Shown: positions 30,139 to 39,561 of the stretch, piece after piece
Numbering within the stretch: the first letter of the stretch is position 1
Layout of the letters: each line of letters opens with the position of its first letter
Assembly (NCBI GenBank): GCA_019637695.1
Contig: JAHBVG010000032.1
Location: forward strand, 1 to 61,562
Length of the DNA stretch: 61,562 nt
Direction: 5' to 3'
Origin: Caldilineaceae bacterium
Lineage (GTDB): Bacteria; Chloroflexota; Anaerolineae; Caldilineales; Caldilineaceae
The notes under the pieces: model-generated
Seen by the model: only the letters and a program-made list of their open reading frames with translations
The model's database searches: none
What the model was told of the DNA's origin: nothing
Made by a program: the position numbers and the translations under genes

Positions 30139-30165
30139 GTAGGACGGACTGTCAGTCCGTCCTAC
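30139..30165. repeat. Perfect 12-bp palindrome in the leader of the surface-protein gene
   Basis: GTAGGACGGACT (30139-30150) and AGTCCGTCCTAC (30154-30165) are separated by three bases. The hairpin would lie in the 5' leader of the following gene. It has no T run, so it is more likely a dispersed palindromic unit or an RNA structure than a terminator. Confidence 0.75.
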
Positions 30166-30206
30166 GTTACTGGATTTCTATCGTGCCTCCCCTAGAGGAG
30201 CATTTC

Positions 30207-31787
30207 ATGTTGAGGAAGAATCTATATTGGTTGGGTGGCAGAAGCTTGCCCCAAATGGCAGGGCTAATGCTATCCCTGTTCATGATAAACGCACTGCTGC
30301 TTCCGGGCATGTTGCTGGCGCAGAGCAGTACGGCCCCCAGCTCTAACGCCGTCATTGGCCTGGCCGTAGCCCCCAATGATCCCACAATCGCCCTGGCAGG
30401 GACGCTCAACTCGCCGTCGCCTGCGGCGATCTATCGCAGCACGGACGGCGGACGCACCTGGGCTGTAACCGATGCCCCGCTCTCTGCCAATGCCAGTATT
30501 GCGTCCCTGCTCTACGATCCACAGGATCCAAACCTGGCGATGGCGGCGGATGCAGGCTTCGGCGCGCTCTACATCAGCGAAAATGGCGGTCAGAACTGGC
30601 GGCTTCAGCCTTCCTTCTCGAACGCCCTCAGCGCCAACAGTGTAGCCGGGCGTCTCTTTGCCCGTATCGAAAACGGACAAACCGTCTTTTACGCTGGAAC
30701 TCGTTTCGACGGCGTCTTGCGCAGTGCGGATCGAGGCGATACCTGGCAACAGCTCGCCGCTGGCCTTGACGGGGACGCACGGCGTGTGCGTTCCTTTGCC
30801 GAGAAGGACGGCTTCCTATACGCGGGCACCCATGCGGGCCTCTTCCGCTTGCCGCCGGGCGGCGCGATTTGGGAACGGGTCGCTATCCCCAATACAGCAG
30901 TTGTGCGCGGCATGGACGTGATGGACGGGCGCATCTACGCGGGGACCTTTGCCAACGGTATCTACGTCAGCGAGGATGGGGTAAATTGGCTGCGCGATGC
31001 AACCTTCCCGGCGTCGTTGCAAGTCTTTGATCTCGCCACGGCGGGCTATCGCATGGTTGTTGGCACCAACCAGGGGGTCTGGAGTCTCTTTGATGGCGAA
31101 TGGTCACAGTCGACGCTCAACAATGCCACATACACTGGTGAAGTCTATAAGCTCTCACCTGCGCCGGACACGCCAGGGGTCGTCTATGCCGGAACGTCCA
31201 ACAGGTGGGTGGTGCGCAGCCTTGACGCCGGTCGCCGTCTCTCCTCAATCGACGATATGGGCGTCCTGATCCGCGGGCTGGTGCCGCCGCCGCCGACACC
31301 GACGCCGCTCCCAACGCCGACGCCAACGGAGACGCCGACGCCAACCATCACGCCGACGCCCACGGATACACCGTTGCCCACGGATACACCGCTCCCTACG
31401 GATACGCCAACGCTCACGCCGACGCCCACGGACACACCGGAGCCGACCGCCACATCGACAGATACGCCGACGGTGACGCCGACGCCGACGATTGATCCTT
31501 TTGCGCCGACAGCCACGCCAACCGACACGGCCACGCCCACGGATACACCCACAGCCACGCCGTCGCCGACGGAGACGCCGACGCCCACGGATACGCCGTT
31601 GCCCACAGAGACGCCGCTGCCAACAGCAACCCCAACGCCAACGGATACGCCGACGCCCACCGCGCTACAAGAGGCGCAGGAAACGGTGACCCAGCTCCCA
31701 CCTGTGTGGGTCGGCGCGGGGATCGTCTTCTTTTTCGTCATCCTCATCGCCGGGCTGGCCGTTGTGCGCGGTCCCAGCGACATTTAG
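30207..31787 (+). CDS. Surface protein with BNR-like propeller, Pro/Thr stalk and C-terminal anchor helix
   Basis: The 526-residue product has a long signal peptide ending near MLLAQSS, then a propeller of BNR/Ycf48-like repeats ([24 protein letters not shown]). A stalk of about 130 residues of [12 protein letters not shown] repeats follows, and a C-terminal helix ([20 protein letters not shown]) with a short tail. The layout is that of an exported protein held at the cell surface. I moved the start to the ATG behind AGAGGAG; the longer frame runs through the MITE and promoter. The stop codon is supplied by an intergenic array. The ligand of the propeller is unknown. Confidence 0.8.
   Translation: MLRKNLYWLGGRSLPQMAGLMLSLFMINALLLPGMLLAQSSTAPSSNAVIGLAVAPNDPTIALAGTLNSPSPAAIYRSTDGGRTWAVTDAPLSANASIASLLYDPQDPNLAMAADAGFGALYISENGGQNWRLQPSFSNALSANSVAGRLFARIENGQTVFYAGTRFDGVLRSADRGDTWQQLAAGLDGDARRVRSFAEKDGFLYAGTHAGLFRLPPGGAIWERVAIPNTAVVRGMDVMDGRIYAGTFANGIYVSEDGVNWLRDATFPASLQVFDLATAGYRMVVGTNQGVWSLFDGEWSQSTLNNATYTGEVYKLSPAPDTPGVVYAGTSNRWVVRSLDAGRRLSSIDDMGVLIRGLVPPPPTPTPLPTPTPTETPTPTITPTPTDTPLPTDTPLPTDTPTLTPTPTDTPEPTATSTDTPTVTPTPTIDPFAPTATPTDTATPTDTPTATPSPTETPTPTDTPLPTETPLPTATPTPTDTPTPTALQEAQETVTQLPPVWVGAGIVFFFVILIAGLAVVRGPSDI
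31287..31665 (+). repeat. Tandem coding repeat of the Pro/Thr stalk
   Basis: Degenerate units such as ACGCCGACGCCCACGGATAC recur in frame and encode TPTPTDTP. The near-identity of units at DNA level makes the stalk length prone to change by slippage or recombination. Confidence 0.85.
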
Positions 31788-31861
31788 GTATTGGATATTA
31801 AAGGTATTGGGTATTGCTCGACGCGCCGACCCAATCTCTAATATCCAATCTCCAATACCTG
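31785..31861 (+). repeat. Inverted array between the surface-protein gene and murE
   Basis: The arms are built of GGTATTG and GATATTA-type units facing CCAATCT, AATATCC and CCAATACC. The flavour differs from the GGGGATT arrays, yet the two arms match each other. The TAG stop of the surface-protein gene lies in the first arm. Confidence 0.85.
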
Positions 31862-31873
31862 ACAAAGGCCAAG

Positions 31874-33457
31874 ATGAACCTTCAAGAACTCCTCCACGCC
31901 GCTGGGATTCAAACGAAAATGGGGACGGCGCAGGCTGCCACTCCTGTCTCGGCGGTGGTGGCTGACAGTCGGGCCGTAACGCCAGGGACGCTCTTCGTGG
32001 CGATCCCCGGTCTGCGCGTGGATGGTCATCGTTTTATCCCCGCTGTGGTTGATGCCGGGGCAGTCGCCGTGGTAGGGACGCATTCGCCCACCGAGCTTGA
32101 GGCGATGGAGATTCCACTGCCGTCGTCATTGCCCTATATTCAAGTCGCAGATAGCCGTGAGACGCTGGCCCATCTTAACGCTGCGCTGCACAATTTCCCC
32201 AGTCGCGCCATGCAGGTGATCGGCGTCACCGGCACAGACGGCAAGACAACCACCTGCACGCTGATCGAGTCGATCTTGCAGGCGGCGCAGCGCAGCGTCG
32301 GCGTGATCACCACTATCGGGGCGCGTATCAACGGCGCGGAACAGGATACGGGTTTCCACGTCACCACGCCCGACGCGCCAGCCGTACAGCACTATCTGGC
32401 CCAAATGCGTGACGCCCGCTGCCGTTACGCCGTGGTCGAGAGTACAAGCCACGGCCTCGATCAGCGACGGGTGGCGGCGGTGGCCTACGACGTGGCCGCG
32501 GTGACCAACATCACCCACGAACACCTCGACTATCACGGCTCCTACGCGGCGTATCGGGCCGCCAAAGCGCTGCTCTTTCGGTCGCTCTTCCAAACTCCGC
32601 CGAAGGAAGGCGTGCCGCGGGTGGCCGTCCTCAATGCCGACGACGAGGGCAGCTATGCGGAACTGCAACGAGTGCTGGCCGAGGAAGCAGTCGCCGCGCC
32701 GGAATCGTGCGTGCAGATCCATTCCTATAGCGTGCAAACCAAAGACGTGGATCTCTACGCCGATAATATCGCCTATCATTCCGATGCTACCCGCTTCGAT
32801 CTGCATTGGTGGGGCGGCGTCTTCCCTGTGGAGACGCGGCTGATCGGTGAGTTCAACGTTGCCAATATCCTCTGTGCGGCGGCGGCAACCCTGGCTTTGG
32901 GGATCTCACCCCAGGATGTGCAATCGGGCGTGGCGGCGCTCGCTGGCGTCTTGGGGCGGATGCAGCGTATGGATCGTGGGCAAGATTTTCTCGCCATTGT
33001 GGACTTTGCCCATTCCCCCGTTAGTTTGGAACGGGCGCTGAAGACGCTGCGTCCGCTGGTTGCTCCGGGCGGACGTTTGATCGCCATCTTTGGCAGCGCT
33101 GGGCTGCGCGACCGCGCCAAACGTCGTCTCATGGGGCAGGTGAGCGGACGGCTGGCTGATACCACGATCATCACCGCCGAAGATCCCCGCACCGAGGATC
33201 TGAACGCCATCAACCGCGAGATCGCCGCAGGCGTTGAGGAATACGCGCCGTCCACGGCCTATCGTATTGTGCCGGATCGCAGTGAAGCCATCTGGCAGGG
33301 AATCGCCCTGGCCCGCGCTGGCGATGTGGTGGCATCCTTTGGCAAAGGACACGAACGCAGCATGTGCTTTGGTGAAACTGAATATCCCTGGAGCGATCAG
33401 GCGGCAATGCTGGAGGCGTTGGAGAAAAGAATGGGGAAGGTGATTGGTGATAGGTGA
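31874..33457 (+). CDS. murE: MurE-type UDP-N-acetylmuramyl peptide ligase
   Basis: MurE adds the third amino acid to the peptidoglycan stem peptide in the cytoplasm, using ATP. The 527-residue protein shows the three Mur-ligase domains: N-terminal UDP-MurNAc binding (VVADSRAVTPGTLFVAIPG), the ATP loop GVTGTDGKTTT (117-127), HEHLDYHGSYAAYRAAKALL, and the C-terminal part with DFAHSPVSLERAL and KGHERSMCFG. The substrate-selecting loop reads EDPRTED where diaminopimelate enzymes usually have DNPR, so the amino acid used is open; ornithine is known from related bacteria. The last codons and stop lie in an intergenic array. No other mur gene is adjacent. Confidence 0.85.
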   Translation: MNLQELLHAAGIQTKMGTAQAATPVSAVVADSRAVTPGTLFVAIPGLRVDGHRFIPAVVDAGAVAVVGTHSPTELEAMEIPLPSSLPYIQVADSRETLAHLNAALHNFPSRAMQVIGVTGTDGKTTTCTLIESILQAAQRSVGVITTIGARINGAEQDTGFHVTTPDAPAVQHYLAQMRDARCRYAVVESTSHGLDQRRVAAVAYDVAAVTNITHEHLDYHGSYAAYRAAKALLFRSLFQTPPKEGVPRVAVLNADDEGSYAELQRVLAEEAVAAPESCVQIHSYSVQTKDVDLYADNIAYHSDATRFDLHWWGGVFPVETRLIGEFNVANILCAAAATLALGISPQDVQSGVAALAGVLGRMQRMDRGQDFLAIVDFAHSPVSLERALKTLRPLVAPGGRLIAIFGSAGLRDRAKRRLMGQVSGRLADTTIITAEDPRTEDLNAINREIAAGVEEYAPSTAYRIVPDRSEAIWQGIALARAGDVVASFGKGHERSMCFGETEYPWSDQAAMLEALEKRMGKVIGDR

Positions 33458-33510
33458 CTGGGATAAGATTGGCCCTTCCCAATCTCAAGTCACCAGTCAC
33501 CTTTCCCCGA
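33435..33510 (+). repeat. Inverted 7-bp-period array after murE
   Basis: The G-rich arm (GGTGATT, GGTGATA, GGTGACT, GGG) contains the final murE codons and its TGA stop. A C-rich arm (CCCAATCTCAAGTCACC onward) faces it. The array probably also forms the 3' hairpin of the murE transcript. Confidence 0.85.
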
Positions 33511-33848
33511 TCCCCTCTCTAATCCGTTTGTACCCATAATAAAAATAGTGTATGATTGTCCCTGTTCTGCTCAAGATCGCTCGGTCAGCATTATCCCCCT
33601 ACTGAGTTGAACTTCCTGATGATCCAGTATGGAACACAATTGGTGTTTTGCGGTGAGTTCCGTACAATTCATGGCTACAGCGGAACTTATCCTGAATTGG
33701 TTACTACGAACGTCTATTTCGTTGCCCTCAAACGGCTTCCGTGATATAACTTAGCCGATGATGACTTGTTTCAAATGGTTGACACACACATTGACCATTT
33801 GAGCATTTATCTTTTATCCGACGATCTAACGCGCAAAGGAGACTGCAC
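33511..33848. other. Intergenic region upstream of the A-B module lipoprotein
   Basis: This stretch of about 340 bp holds a plausible promoter (33528-33556) and the ribosome binding site AAAGGAG before the GTG start. The roughly 290-nt leader between them shows no structure I recognise. A 62-codon frame at 33556-33744 lacks a ribosome binding site and is not called. Confidence 0.6.
33528..33556 (+). promoter_or_regulatory. Probable promoter of the A-B module lipoprotein
   Basis: TTGTAC (33528-33533) and TATGAT (33551-33556) are spaced by 17 bp. The predicted leader of about 290 nt is long. The match is moderate and other promoters may lie closer to the gene. Confidence 0.45.
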
Positions 33849-36311
33849 GTGCAGGTAAAACCCGGTTATCTCCGCACTGTAGTGGTCGTGTTGATCGCCA
33901 GTCTCGTACTGACTGCCTGTAGTGGCAGCGGCGGGCAAGGCTCCACCTGGTTCAACCTCCCCTCTATACCCGTCAATGTCGATGCCAATGGAAACGCTAC
34001 TGCACTTGGCTTCAATATCGGGTATATCGGACTCACGCCTTCGCTCATCGCCCAACTGCAAGCCGCCCAAGTACAAGCGCTGGAGGTCCGCATCGGTCAC
34101 AAGGGTATCTTCATTCTTTCCAATGGAGCCCCTTTACCCTACATCACCTGGGATGATGCCTCGGTCGCAACATTACAGGATGTCCTTCGCAACCCTCAAA
34201 TGCAGCCAATGCTCCAAAATAATGGCAGCACCATCGCTTCAGCGCTTCCCTGGCTGCGGCGGATTGGCCTAGGCGCTCAGTTGCGATTGCCTGGGGCCAG
34301 GGAGGATCTTCCGCGCTGGCAGGGTGAGCAAGTGGTTGCTGCACCGCGCACCGCGCCGGCGACGACGATTGGCCCAATTGTGATGGGCGGTCTTGCCTTT
34401 GATCAACAAGGCAATGCCAGCCTGGGTGGCGTTTCGCTGGCCGATCTCGGCGCTGGATTTAGCCTGCCGCCGAATGTCCTGCAAATCCTCAACGCACTTG
34501 ATGCCCAACAGGTGACGGTCAACACGCGCCCCACTGGCATAGAACTGGGCCTCAATGGTCGCCCGTTGCCAGGCATTGCCTACGATACAGATAGACTCAA
34601 CCGTGCATTAGGATTGGCGCAGCCCTTCGTTGCCGGGACGCCCATGGCAGGCACGCTTGCGAATCTGGGTCCGCAACTCGTCGGGGCCAATATCCAGGTA
34701 GCGGTCTCCTTTACGGGTGAGCCTGCCGGTCCTATTCAATTGGCCGCGGTGCCCCTGCAATTACAAGAGGACGGTACACTGGTTGCCTACGGTATCGCCG
34801 TGACCAACGTGGGCGCGGATCTTGTGCAGACGCTCCAAAGCGCCGATGTGCAGCAGATCTACCTCAACGCCCAACAGGACACCCTGGTGGTTGCCATCAA
34901 CGGCGAACTGCTCCCTGTGATTACATGGAGTGATCGAACATTGGATGTCGTCCGCCAGTTGGCGCCGACGCTGGGCGTCGATCCTGCGCTGATTGGGGGG
35001 GGATTGTCCACCGTGCAGACCCTCTTATCGCAGAGCGACCTGGGGTTGACCATCGCTGTAGCCCCAGCGCAAAGCGCCGCCCCCGTCGCTGTGGATGCGC
35101 AGGTTCCCGATATCTCTGCTCTGCCTGAGCCAGATATACAGATTGGCGCTGTCCTCGCGAATGGACAGCTTCAGTCGGTGGCCGGGTTGCCTGTTTCCAC
35201 GCTGGAAGGGTTAGGCGTTGCTGTGCCTGCCCTGCCCGCGGACATTGTTAACATCCTCAACAATCTGGGTGTGGCCCAATTGCAGATCGTCAATACGGGC
35301 AATGCGCTGATCATTCAGGGTGATGGCGAAACACTGCTGGCCTTGACTTACGACGAAGAGTCTCTCCAGCGCACACTCGTCCTTGTGGGCGCGTTGACGG
35401 AGAATGGCGAGTTGGTGAATACTGTTGAAGGCTATCTGCCCTTGCTGACAGGCCAGACGCTCAACGTGGTTGTCTCGCTCGTCGGCGGTGATGCCCCTGC
35501 CACACGGCTGGCGAACATCCCCGTCAGCATTCAAGAGGACGGCGGGTTGATCGTCTTCGGTACAGACCTGGGCTTGGGTTCGGTCTTGCCGGCCGATATT
35601 GTCAATTCGCTGCAAGCAGCCAATGTCCAGCAATTGGATCTCGATATTCTCGACAACAACCTCTATCTGGCGGCGAATGGCGAGCCGCTGCCCATCATCT
35701 CGTGGAACGAGGAATCGTTCGATACGGTGGGGCAGATGGTTGGCGCGCTGGCGAATGTTTCCCCGGCTCTGGTCGGAACCGCTTTGGGGTTGCTTCAAAC
35801 CATCGACGTCGGTCTGAAAGTGACTTTACCTCCGGGTGAAGGTGTTGCTGCTGTACAGGTGGCTGAGGGCTTTGACGTAACCCAGGTTCAACTTCAGACC
35901 CCAGAGTTGGGCGATATTTCGCAGCCCGTAATCCAATTGGTGTTGAACTACCAGAATGGACAACTGGTCGAAGCTGGCGGCATCCCCGCCGATGTGTTGG
36001 CATCTCTGGGCTTCCCGTCTCTGGATCTGCCACCCGATCTGGCGACTCTCTTTACACAGCAGTTGCAGACGGACCAGATTCGGCTGATTGGCGCTCCCAA
36101 CACGCTGACGATCAGCACAAACGGCGAGTCATTGCTGACATTGCGTTATGATGCCGCTACGTTGGAACATACGCTGCAAATTCTCGAACCCTTCCTGCCC
36201 GCCGAGACAGGCGCGATCTTGATGGACGAGAACGTGATGACCCTGCTCCAGCAGAACATTCTGCCCGTACTGATCAGCGCCAACTTGAACGTAGTGGCTA
36301 ATTTACAGTAG
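33849..36311 (+). CDS. Lipoprotein of three tandem A-B module pairs, function unknown
   Basis: The 820-residue protein starts at GTG behind AAAGGAG and has a lipoprotein signal with LVLTAC (cysteine 24). The remainder consists of six related modules in alternating order. A modules carry NGAPLPYITW, NGELLPVITW and NGEPLPIISW near residues 92, 350 and 609. B modules carry NGRPLPGIAYD, DGETLLALTYD and NGESLLTLRYD near 235, 490 and 757. Each motif follows a short stretch like ANVQQLDLDILDNNLYLAA. The A-B pair therefore repeats every 257-260 residues. I do not recognise the family. No catalytic motif is evident, so a ligand-binding or structural envelope role is a guess. It is a single-gene unit with its own terminator. 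Confidence 0.8.
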   Translation: MQVKPGYLRTVVVVLIASLVLTACSGSGGQGSTWFNLPSIPVNVDANGNATALGFNIGYIGLTPSLIAQLQAAQVQALEVRIGHKGIFILSNGAPLPYITWDDASVATLQDVLRNPQMQPMLQNNGSTIASALPWLRRIGLGAQLRLPGAREDLPRWQGEQVVAAPRTAPATTIGPIVMGGLAFDQQGNASLGGVSLADLGAGFSLPPNVLQILNALDAQQVTVNTRPTGIELGLNGRPLPGIAYDTDRLNRALGLAQPFVAGTPMAGTLANLGPQLVGANIQVAVSFTGEPAGPIQLAAVPLQLQEDGTLVAYGIAVTNVGADLVQTLQSADVQQIYLNAQQDTLVVAINGELLPVITWSDRTLDVVRQLAPTLGVDPALIGGGLSTVQTLLSQSDLGLTIAVAPAQSAAPVAVDAQVPDISALPEPDIQIGAVLANGQLQSVAGLPVSTLEGLGVAVPALPADIVNILNNLGVAQLQIVNTGNALIIQGDGETLLALTYDEESLQRTLVLVGALTENGELVNTVEGYLPLLTGQTLNVVVSLVGGDAPATRLANIPVSIQEDGGLIVFGTDLGLGSVLPADIVNSLQAANVQQLDLDILDNNLYLAANGEPLPIISWNEESFDTVGQMVGALANVSPALVGTALGLLQTIDVGLKVTLPPGEGVAAVQVAEGFDVTQVQLQTPELGDISQPVIQLVLNYQNGQLVEAGGIPADVLASLGFPSLDLPPDLATLFTQQLQTDQIRLIGAPNTLTISTNGESLLTLRYDAATLEHTLQILEPFLPAETGAILMDENVMTLLQQNILPVLISANLNVVANLQ

Positions 36312-36340
36312 CACCATTGCTCTCTCCTTTTCGTTTTGCC

Positions 36341-36375
36341 GAAGCCACCTCTCCAACGAGAGGTGGCTTCTTTTT
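36341..36375 (+). terminator. Hairpin terminator of the A-B module lipoprotein gene
   Basis: A perfect 12-bp stem (GAAGCCACCTCT at 36341-36352, AGAGGTGGCTTC at 36359-36370) with a 6-nt loop is followed by five T. It lies 30 bp after the stop codon. Confidence 0.9.
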
Positions 36376-36413
36376 AAGGCTGACCACCCAATCGAGATTA
36401 TGGAGGGTTCCCC

Positions 36414-37805
36414 ATGCCTTTTGATCCGTCGATCCTGCGCTCTAATCCGCGCCGTCGCAAAATCATAGCTGTCCTTGAGGCAGCGCTGGAGGCCGTTGAT
36501 CCCTTTTTGGCAGTGCAGCAGACCTTGCGCCGTCAAGAGGATCTCCTCTCTGTGGGCGGACAACGCTATGACCTGCGCCGCTATCGCCGCATCCTTGTGA
36601 TCGGCGCGGGCAAAGCCGGCGCGCCCATGACTCAGGCCGTGGAATCCATTTTGGGCGACCGTATCGACGATGGGCTGGTGGTGGTGAAGACCGCCCACGG
36701 TGGACCCACCGAACGGGTGCGTATTGTGGAAGCCAGCCATCCTGTGCCGGATGAGGCAGGCGTGCGCGCAGGTAAGGCCATCCTGGCGCTGGCAGCGGAG
36801 GCTACTCAGGACGACCTGGTGATCGCGCTCCTCTCTGGCGGCGGATCAGCGCTGTTGGTCGCCCCGGCCCCTGAATTGACCCTGGCCGACAAGCAGAATC
36901 TGAGCAAGACGCTGCTCGCCTGTGGCGCGTCGATCAACGAGATCAACGTGCTGCGCAAACATTGCAGCGCGGTGAAGGGCGGTCAACTGGCGCGTGCTGT
37001 CGCCCCAGCCACATTGATTACGCTCGTGCTGAGCGATGTGATCGGCAGCCCGCTCGACGTGATCGCCAGTGGCCCCACTGTCCCCGACCAGAGTGGTTGG
37101 GAGGACGCCTGGGCTTTGGTGCAAAAGTATGATCTGGCGGATACGCTCCCTTCAGCCATCGTGAACCGGCTGCGGGCTGGCCTGCGCGGTGAAATCGAGG
37201 ACACGCCCAAGCCCGGCGATCCCAGCTTCGCGCAGGCGCAGACGCACATCGTGGCGGACAATCGGCTGGCGGCGGAAGCGGCCCTGGCAAAGGCGGCAGA
37301 ACTCGGCTATAACACCCTGCTCCTCTCTACCTTCGTCGAAGGGGAAGCCGCCGAAGTGGGCAGATTGCTGGCAGCGCTGGGCAAGGAAGTTCTCGACAGC
37401 GGTCACCCTATCCCTGCGCCTGCCTGCCTCGTTTTGGGCGGAGAGAGTACCGTCACGTTGGGCCGCGAATCGGGTAAAGGTGGCCGCAACCAGGAATTGG
37501 CGCTTTCCGCTGCCCTGGCCCTGCAAGGGATCGGCGACGTCACCGTTGTTTCCCTTGCCACGGACGGCACGGACGGCCCCACAGACAGCGCAGGCGGTCT
37601 TGGAGACGGCGCTACAGTCTCCCGCGGCGACTCACTCGGTCTCTCTGCTCTGGATCATCTGCGTCGCCACAATGCCTACCCGTACCTGGCCGCCGTGGAG
37701 GATCTGCTCCTCACCGGCCCTACCCGCACTAACGTCAACGACCTCATGTTTGTCTTTGTAGAGGAGACGACGGACCGCAGACCGCAGACGACAAATCCCC
37801 AATGA
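36414..37805 (+). CDS. Glycerate 2-kinase, DUF4147/MOFRL family
   Basis: The 463-residue protein matches the class II glycerate kinases, which convert glycerate to 2-phosphoglycerate with ATP. Family signatures are present: IGAGKAGAPM (from about residue 63), KTAHGGPTERVRIVEASHPVPD, the glycine-rich LLSGGGSALL (about 140-149), RKHCSAVKGGQLA, and the C-terminal MOFRL part with LGGESTVTLG, GGRNQELALSAAL and ATDGTDGPTDSAGG. The last dozen residues (TTDRRPQTTNPQ) extend past the conserved end and are encoded by 7-bp units (GACCGCA), so the C-terminus has been lengthened by repeat DNA. A ferredoxin gene follows on the same strand. Confidence 0.88.
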   Translation: MPFDPSILRSNPRRRKIIAVLEAALEAVDPFLAVQQTLRRQEDLLSVGGQRYDLRRYRRILVIGAGKAGAPMTQAVESILGDRIDDGLVVVKTAHGGPTERVRIVEASHPVPDEAGVRAGKAILALAAEATQDDLVIALLSGGGSALLVAPAPELTLADKQNLSKTLLACGASINEINVLRKHCSAVKGGQLARAVAPATLITLVLSDVIGSPLDVIASGPTVPDQSGWEDAWALVQKYDLADTLPSAIVNRLRAGLRGEIEDTPKPGDPSFAQAQTHIVADNRLAAEAALAKAAELGYNTLLLSTFVEGEAAEVGRLLAALGKEVLDSGHPIPAPACLVLGGESTVTLGRESGKGGRNQELALSAALALQGIGDVTVVSLATDGTDGPTDSAGGLGDGATVSRGDSLGLSALDHLRRHNAYPYLAAVEDLLLTGPTRTNVNDLMFVFVEETTDRRPQTTNPQ

Positions 37806-37919
37806 CTGATGTCATTTCCTTCCCACTCAGGATAGACTCTTACTGTCTTCCCCAGAGGTGTGCATTACCATCAGCGACTAGAATCGATGATTCGGTTCGG
37901 TGATCGTTTGACACCGATG

Positions 37920-37952
37920 CCTGATCCTCAATCACCATTCACCAATCACCAC
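37920..37952 (+). repeat. Half-array of 7-bp units before the ferredoxin gene
   Basis: C-rich units (ATCCTCA, ATCACCA, TTCACCA, ATCACCA) lie immediately before the GAGGAG ribosome binding site of the ferredoxin gene. No G-rich partner arm with good match was found after the kinase gene. Confidence 0.7.
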
Positions 37953-37967
37953 CATAGAGGAGTCACC

Positions 37968-38324
37968 ATGCCGAAGTTGATGGTCGAAGGTTTCGACACC
38001 GTTGAAGTCCCCGAAGGAAAGCGTCTTGTCCTGGCCCTGGAAGAAGATGCTGGCGTCGATCAGTTGCACGCTTGTGGCGGCAATTGTAGATGTACCACTT
38101 GCCGTGTGGAGTTCATTGAAGGTGAGCCTGACATGATGACCGAGGCGGAGAAAGCGAAACTCGCCGAACGGGGGTTGACCGGCGTGCGCCTTTCTTGCCA
38201 GATCTATGTGAACAGCGATATGAGTGTGCGCGCCATCAGCCGTTTGGAAGGGAGCGGCCGCCCTGATCCTGGCCCACGACCAGATGATGTGATCCAGCCA
38301 CCGCCTGTTTGGGTTCCGGTGTGA
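37968..38324 (+). CDS. [2Fe-2S] ferredoxin, adrenodoxin-type spacing
   Basis: The 118-residue protein carries C36, C42 and C45 (C-x5-C-x2-C) and a distal C77 in RLSCQIY, the ligand pattern of adrenodoxin-like and related ferredoxins; an extra cysteine sits at 40. It is a small soluble electron carrier whose partner is not evident from the neighbours. The tail of about 25 residues is rich in proline (GSGRPDPGPRPDDVIQPPP). The ATG has GAGGAG at good spacing; the frame extends upstream only through repeat DNA. A hairpin terminator follows. Confidence 0.88.
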   Translation: MPKLMVEGFDTVEVPEGKRLVLALEEDAGVDQLHACGGNCRCTTCRVEFIEGEPDMMTEAEKAKLAERGLTGVRLSCQIYVNSDMSVRAISRLEGSGRPDPGPRPDDVIQPPPVWVPV

Positions 38325-38348
38325 GCGACTTAAGAAGATGAGAGACAA

Positions 38349-38382
38349 GGGGCGAAGCCGATAGTGGCTTCGCCCCTTTTTT
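38349..38382 (+). terminator. Hairpin terminator after the ferredoxin gene
   Basis: An 11-bp stem (GGGGCGAAGCC and GGCTTCGCCCC) with a 6-nt loop is followed by six T. On the other strand there is no T run, so it acts on the plus-strand transcript. The remaining 147 bp up to the ctaB stop show nothing recognisable. Confidence 0.9.
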
Positions 38383-38529
38383 GTTGTGATTTTTGCGCTC
38401 ACGTACCCCCTCTGGGGCAGCGCGGAGTGTAGTAAAATCGGGGGCGAGAATGCTCTGCGCCGGTCCGTGACCCGACCGAAGCGCCTCCAAACTGAAATTC
38501 ACCCGGCAGCGCGTTTACCTGTTCTGTGT

Positions 38530-39507
38530 CTAGAAAGGCAACCGCAAATAGATATTTTGGATAGATGTCGGTGACGTGAAGAAGAGACCATCCACCCCCA
38601 TAAAGAGGAAGAGCAGAGCCAGATAGAGCAGGCTGTACTTGTAAAGCTGCCAGATGTTGGCGTTGGTCGGGTGTCCCCAAATTTGGAGCGCCTGCCAGAG
38701 GAAGATCCCATTGAGAACTAGCGACGCTACCAGGTAGACCGGTCCTAGCAGATAGAGGAAGACCGGTACCGTGCAGACGATCACCAGCAAGAGGCTGTAA
38801 AGGATAATCTGCCGGTAGGTTTCCTGTTCACCGGCGACAACTGGGAGCATAGGCACACCAGCGGCGCGGTATTCCTTTTGGCGCATTAGGGCCAGCGCCC
38901 AAAAGTGGGGCGGTGTCCAATAGAAGATGATGGCAAACATGAAGATCGGCAGCAGTGAAATCTCGTTGGCGACGGCGGCCCACCCCACCAGCGGTGGAAT
39001 TGCACCCGCCGCCCCGCCGATGACAATGTTTTGCGTACTCGTGCGTTTGAGGATGCGCGTGTAGAAAAGCACATAGTAGATGATCCCGATCAACGCCAGC
39101 AACGCCGTCAGGAAGTTCACCGTGAACCAGAGTTGCACAAAGCTGAGCAGGCTCAAACCAAGACCAAAGATGAAGACTTGCAGCGGACGCATACGCCCAT
39201 CTGGCAGGGGGCGTCTGCGCGTGCGCACCATGACATGATCAATGTCGCGATCCAGATATTGGTTGAGGGTGTTAGCCCCTCCGGCTGCCAGGAAGCCACC
39301 GAGCATGGTCCAGGCAATCAGCGCCAGGCTGGGCGGCGCTGACCCAGCCAGGAACATCGGCACGAGTGTTGTCAAAAGAAGGAGGGCAATGATCTTGGGC
39401 TTGGTGAGCGCAAACAGATCCTGAACGCTTATGCCTGAGTGCGTCTCTGTCGCCTTGTCGCCGCCCGCAGCGGCTGCACCTTTGAAAAAAGAAGTTTGTA
39501 ACTGCAT
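38530..39507 (-). CDS. ctaB: Protoheme IX farnesyltransferase (heme O synthase)
   Basis: CtaB attaches a farnesyl group to heme B, giving the heme O needed for heme A and the oxidase. The 325-residue UbiA-type membrane enzyme has the allylic diphosphate/Mg motif NQYLDRDID (82-90) followed by VRTRRRPLPDG, and FALTKPKIIALLLLTTLVPM near the N-terminus. It is the last gene of the oxidase operon. I see no hairpin with a T run behind it on the minus strand. A heme A synthase (CtaA) is not in the window. Confidence 0.94.
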   Translation of the reverse strand: MQLQTSFFKGAAAAGGDKATETHSGISVQDLFALTKPKIIALLLLTTLVPMFLAGSAPPSLALIAWTMLGGFLAAGGANTLNQYLDRDIDHVMVRTRRRPLPDGRMRPLQVFIFGLGLSLLSFVQLWFTVNFLTALLALIGIIYYVLFYTRILKRTSTQNIVIGGAAGAIPPLVGWAAVANEISLLPIFMFAIIFYWTPPHFWALALMRQKEYRAAGVPMLPVVAGEQETYRQIILYSLLLVIVCTVPVFLYLLGPVYLVASLVLNGIFLWQALQIWGHPTNANIWQLYKYSLLYLALLFLFMGVDGLFFTSPTSIQNIYLRLPF

Positions 39508-39561
39508 CTTCCATCCATTGTTGAGTAAAGCAAGTAGGTGGCACAGATCTGAAGGCGACGA

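Noticed and set aside
29964..30206. N-terminal extension of the BNR surface protein
   Set aside because: It would be translated from the MITE hairpins and across the promoter; the ATG at 30207 has a good ribosome binding site and starts a signal peptide.
31287..31665. Regular repeats that could be mistaken for a CRISPR array
   Set aside because: The units are contiguous, in frame and encode a Pro/Thr stalk; there are no unique spacers and no cas genes nearby.
33556..33744. A 62-codon frame upstream of the A-B module lipoprotein
   Set aside because: No ribosome binding site or recognisable motif; it overlaps the proposed promoter and is probably leader RNA.
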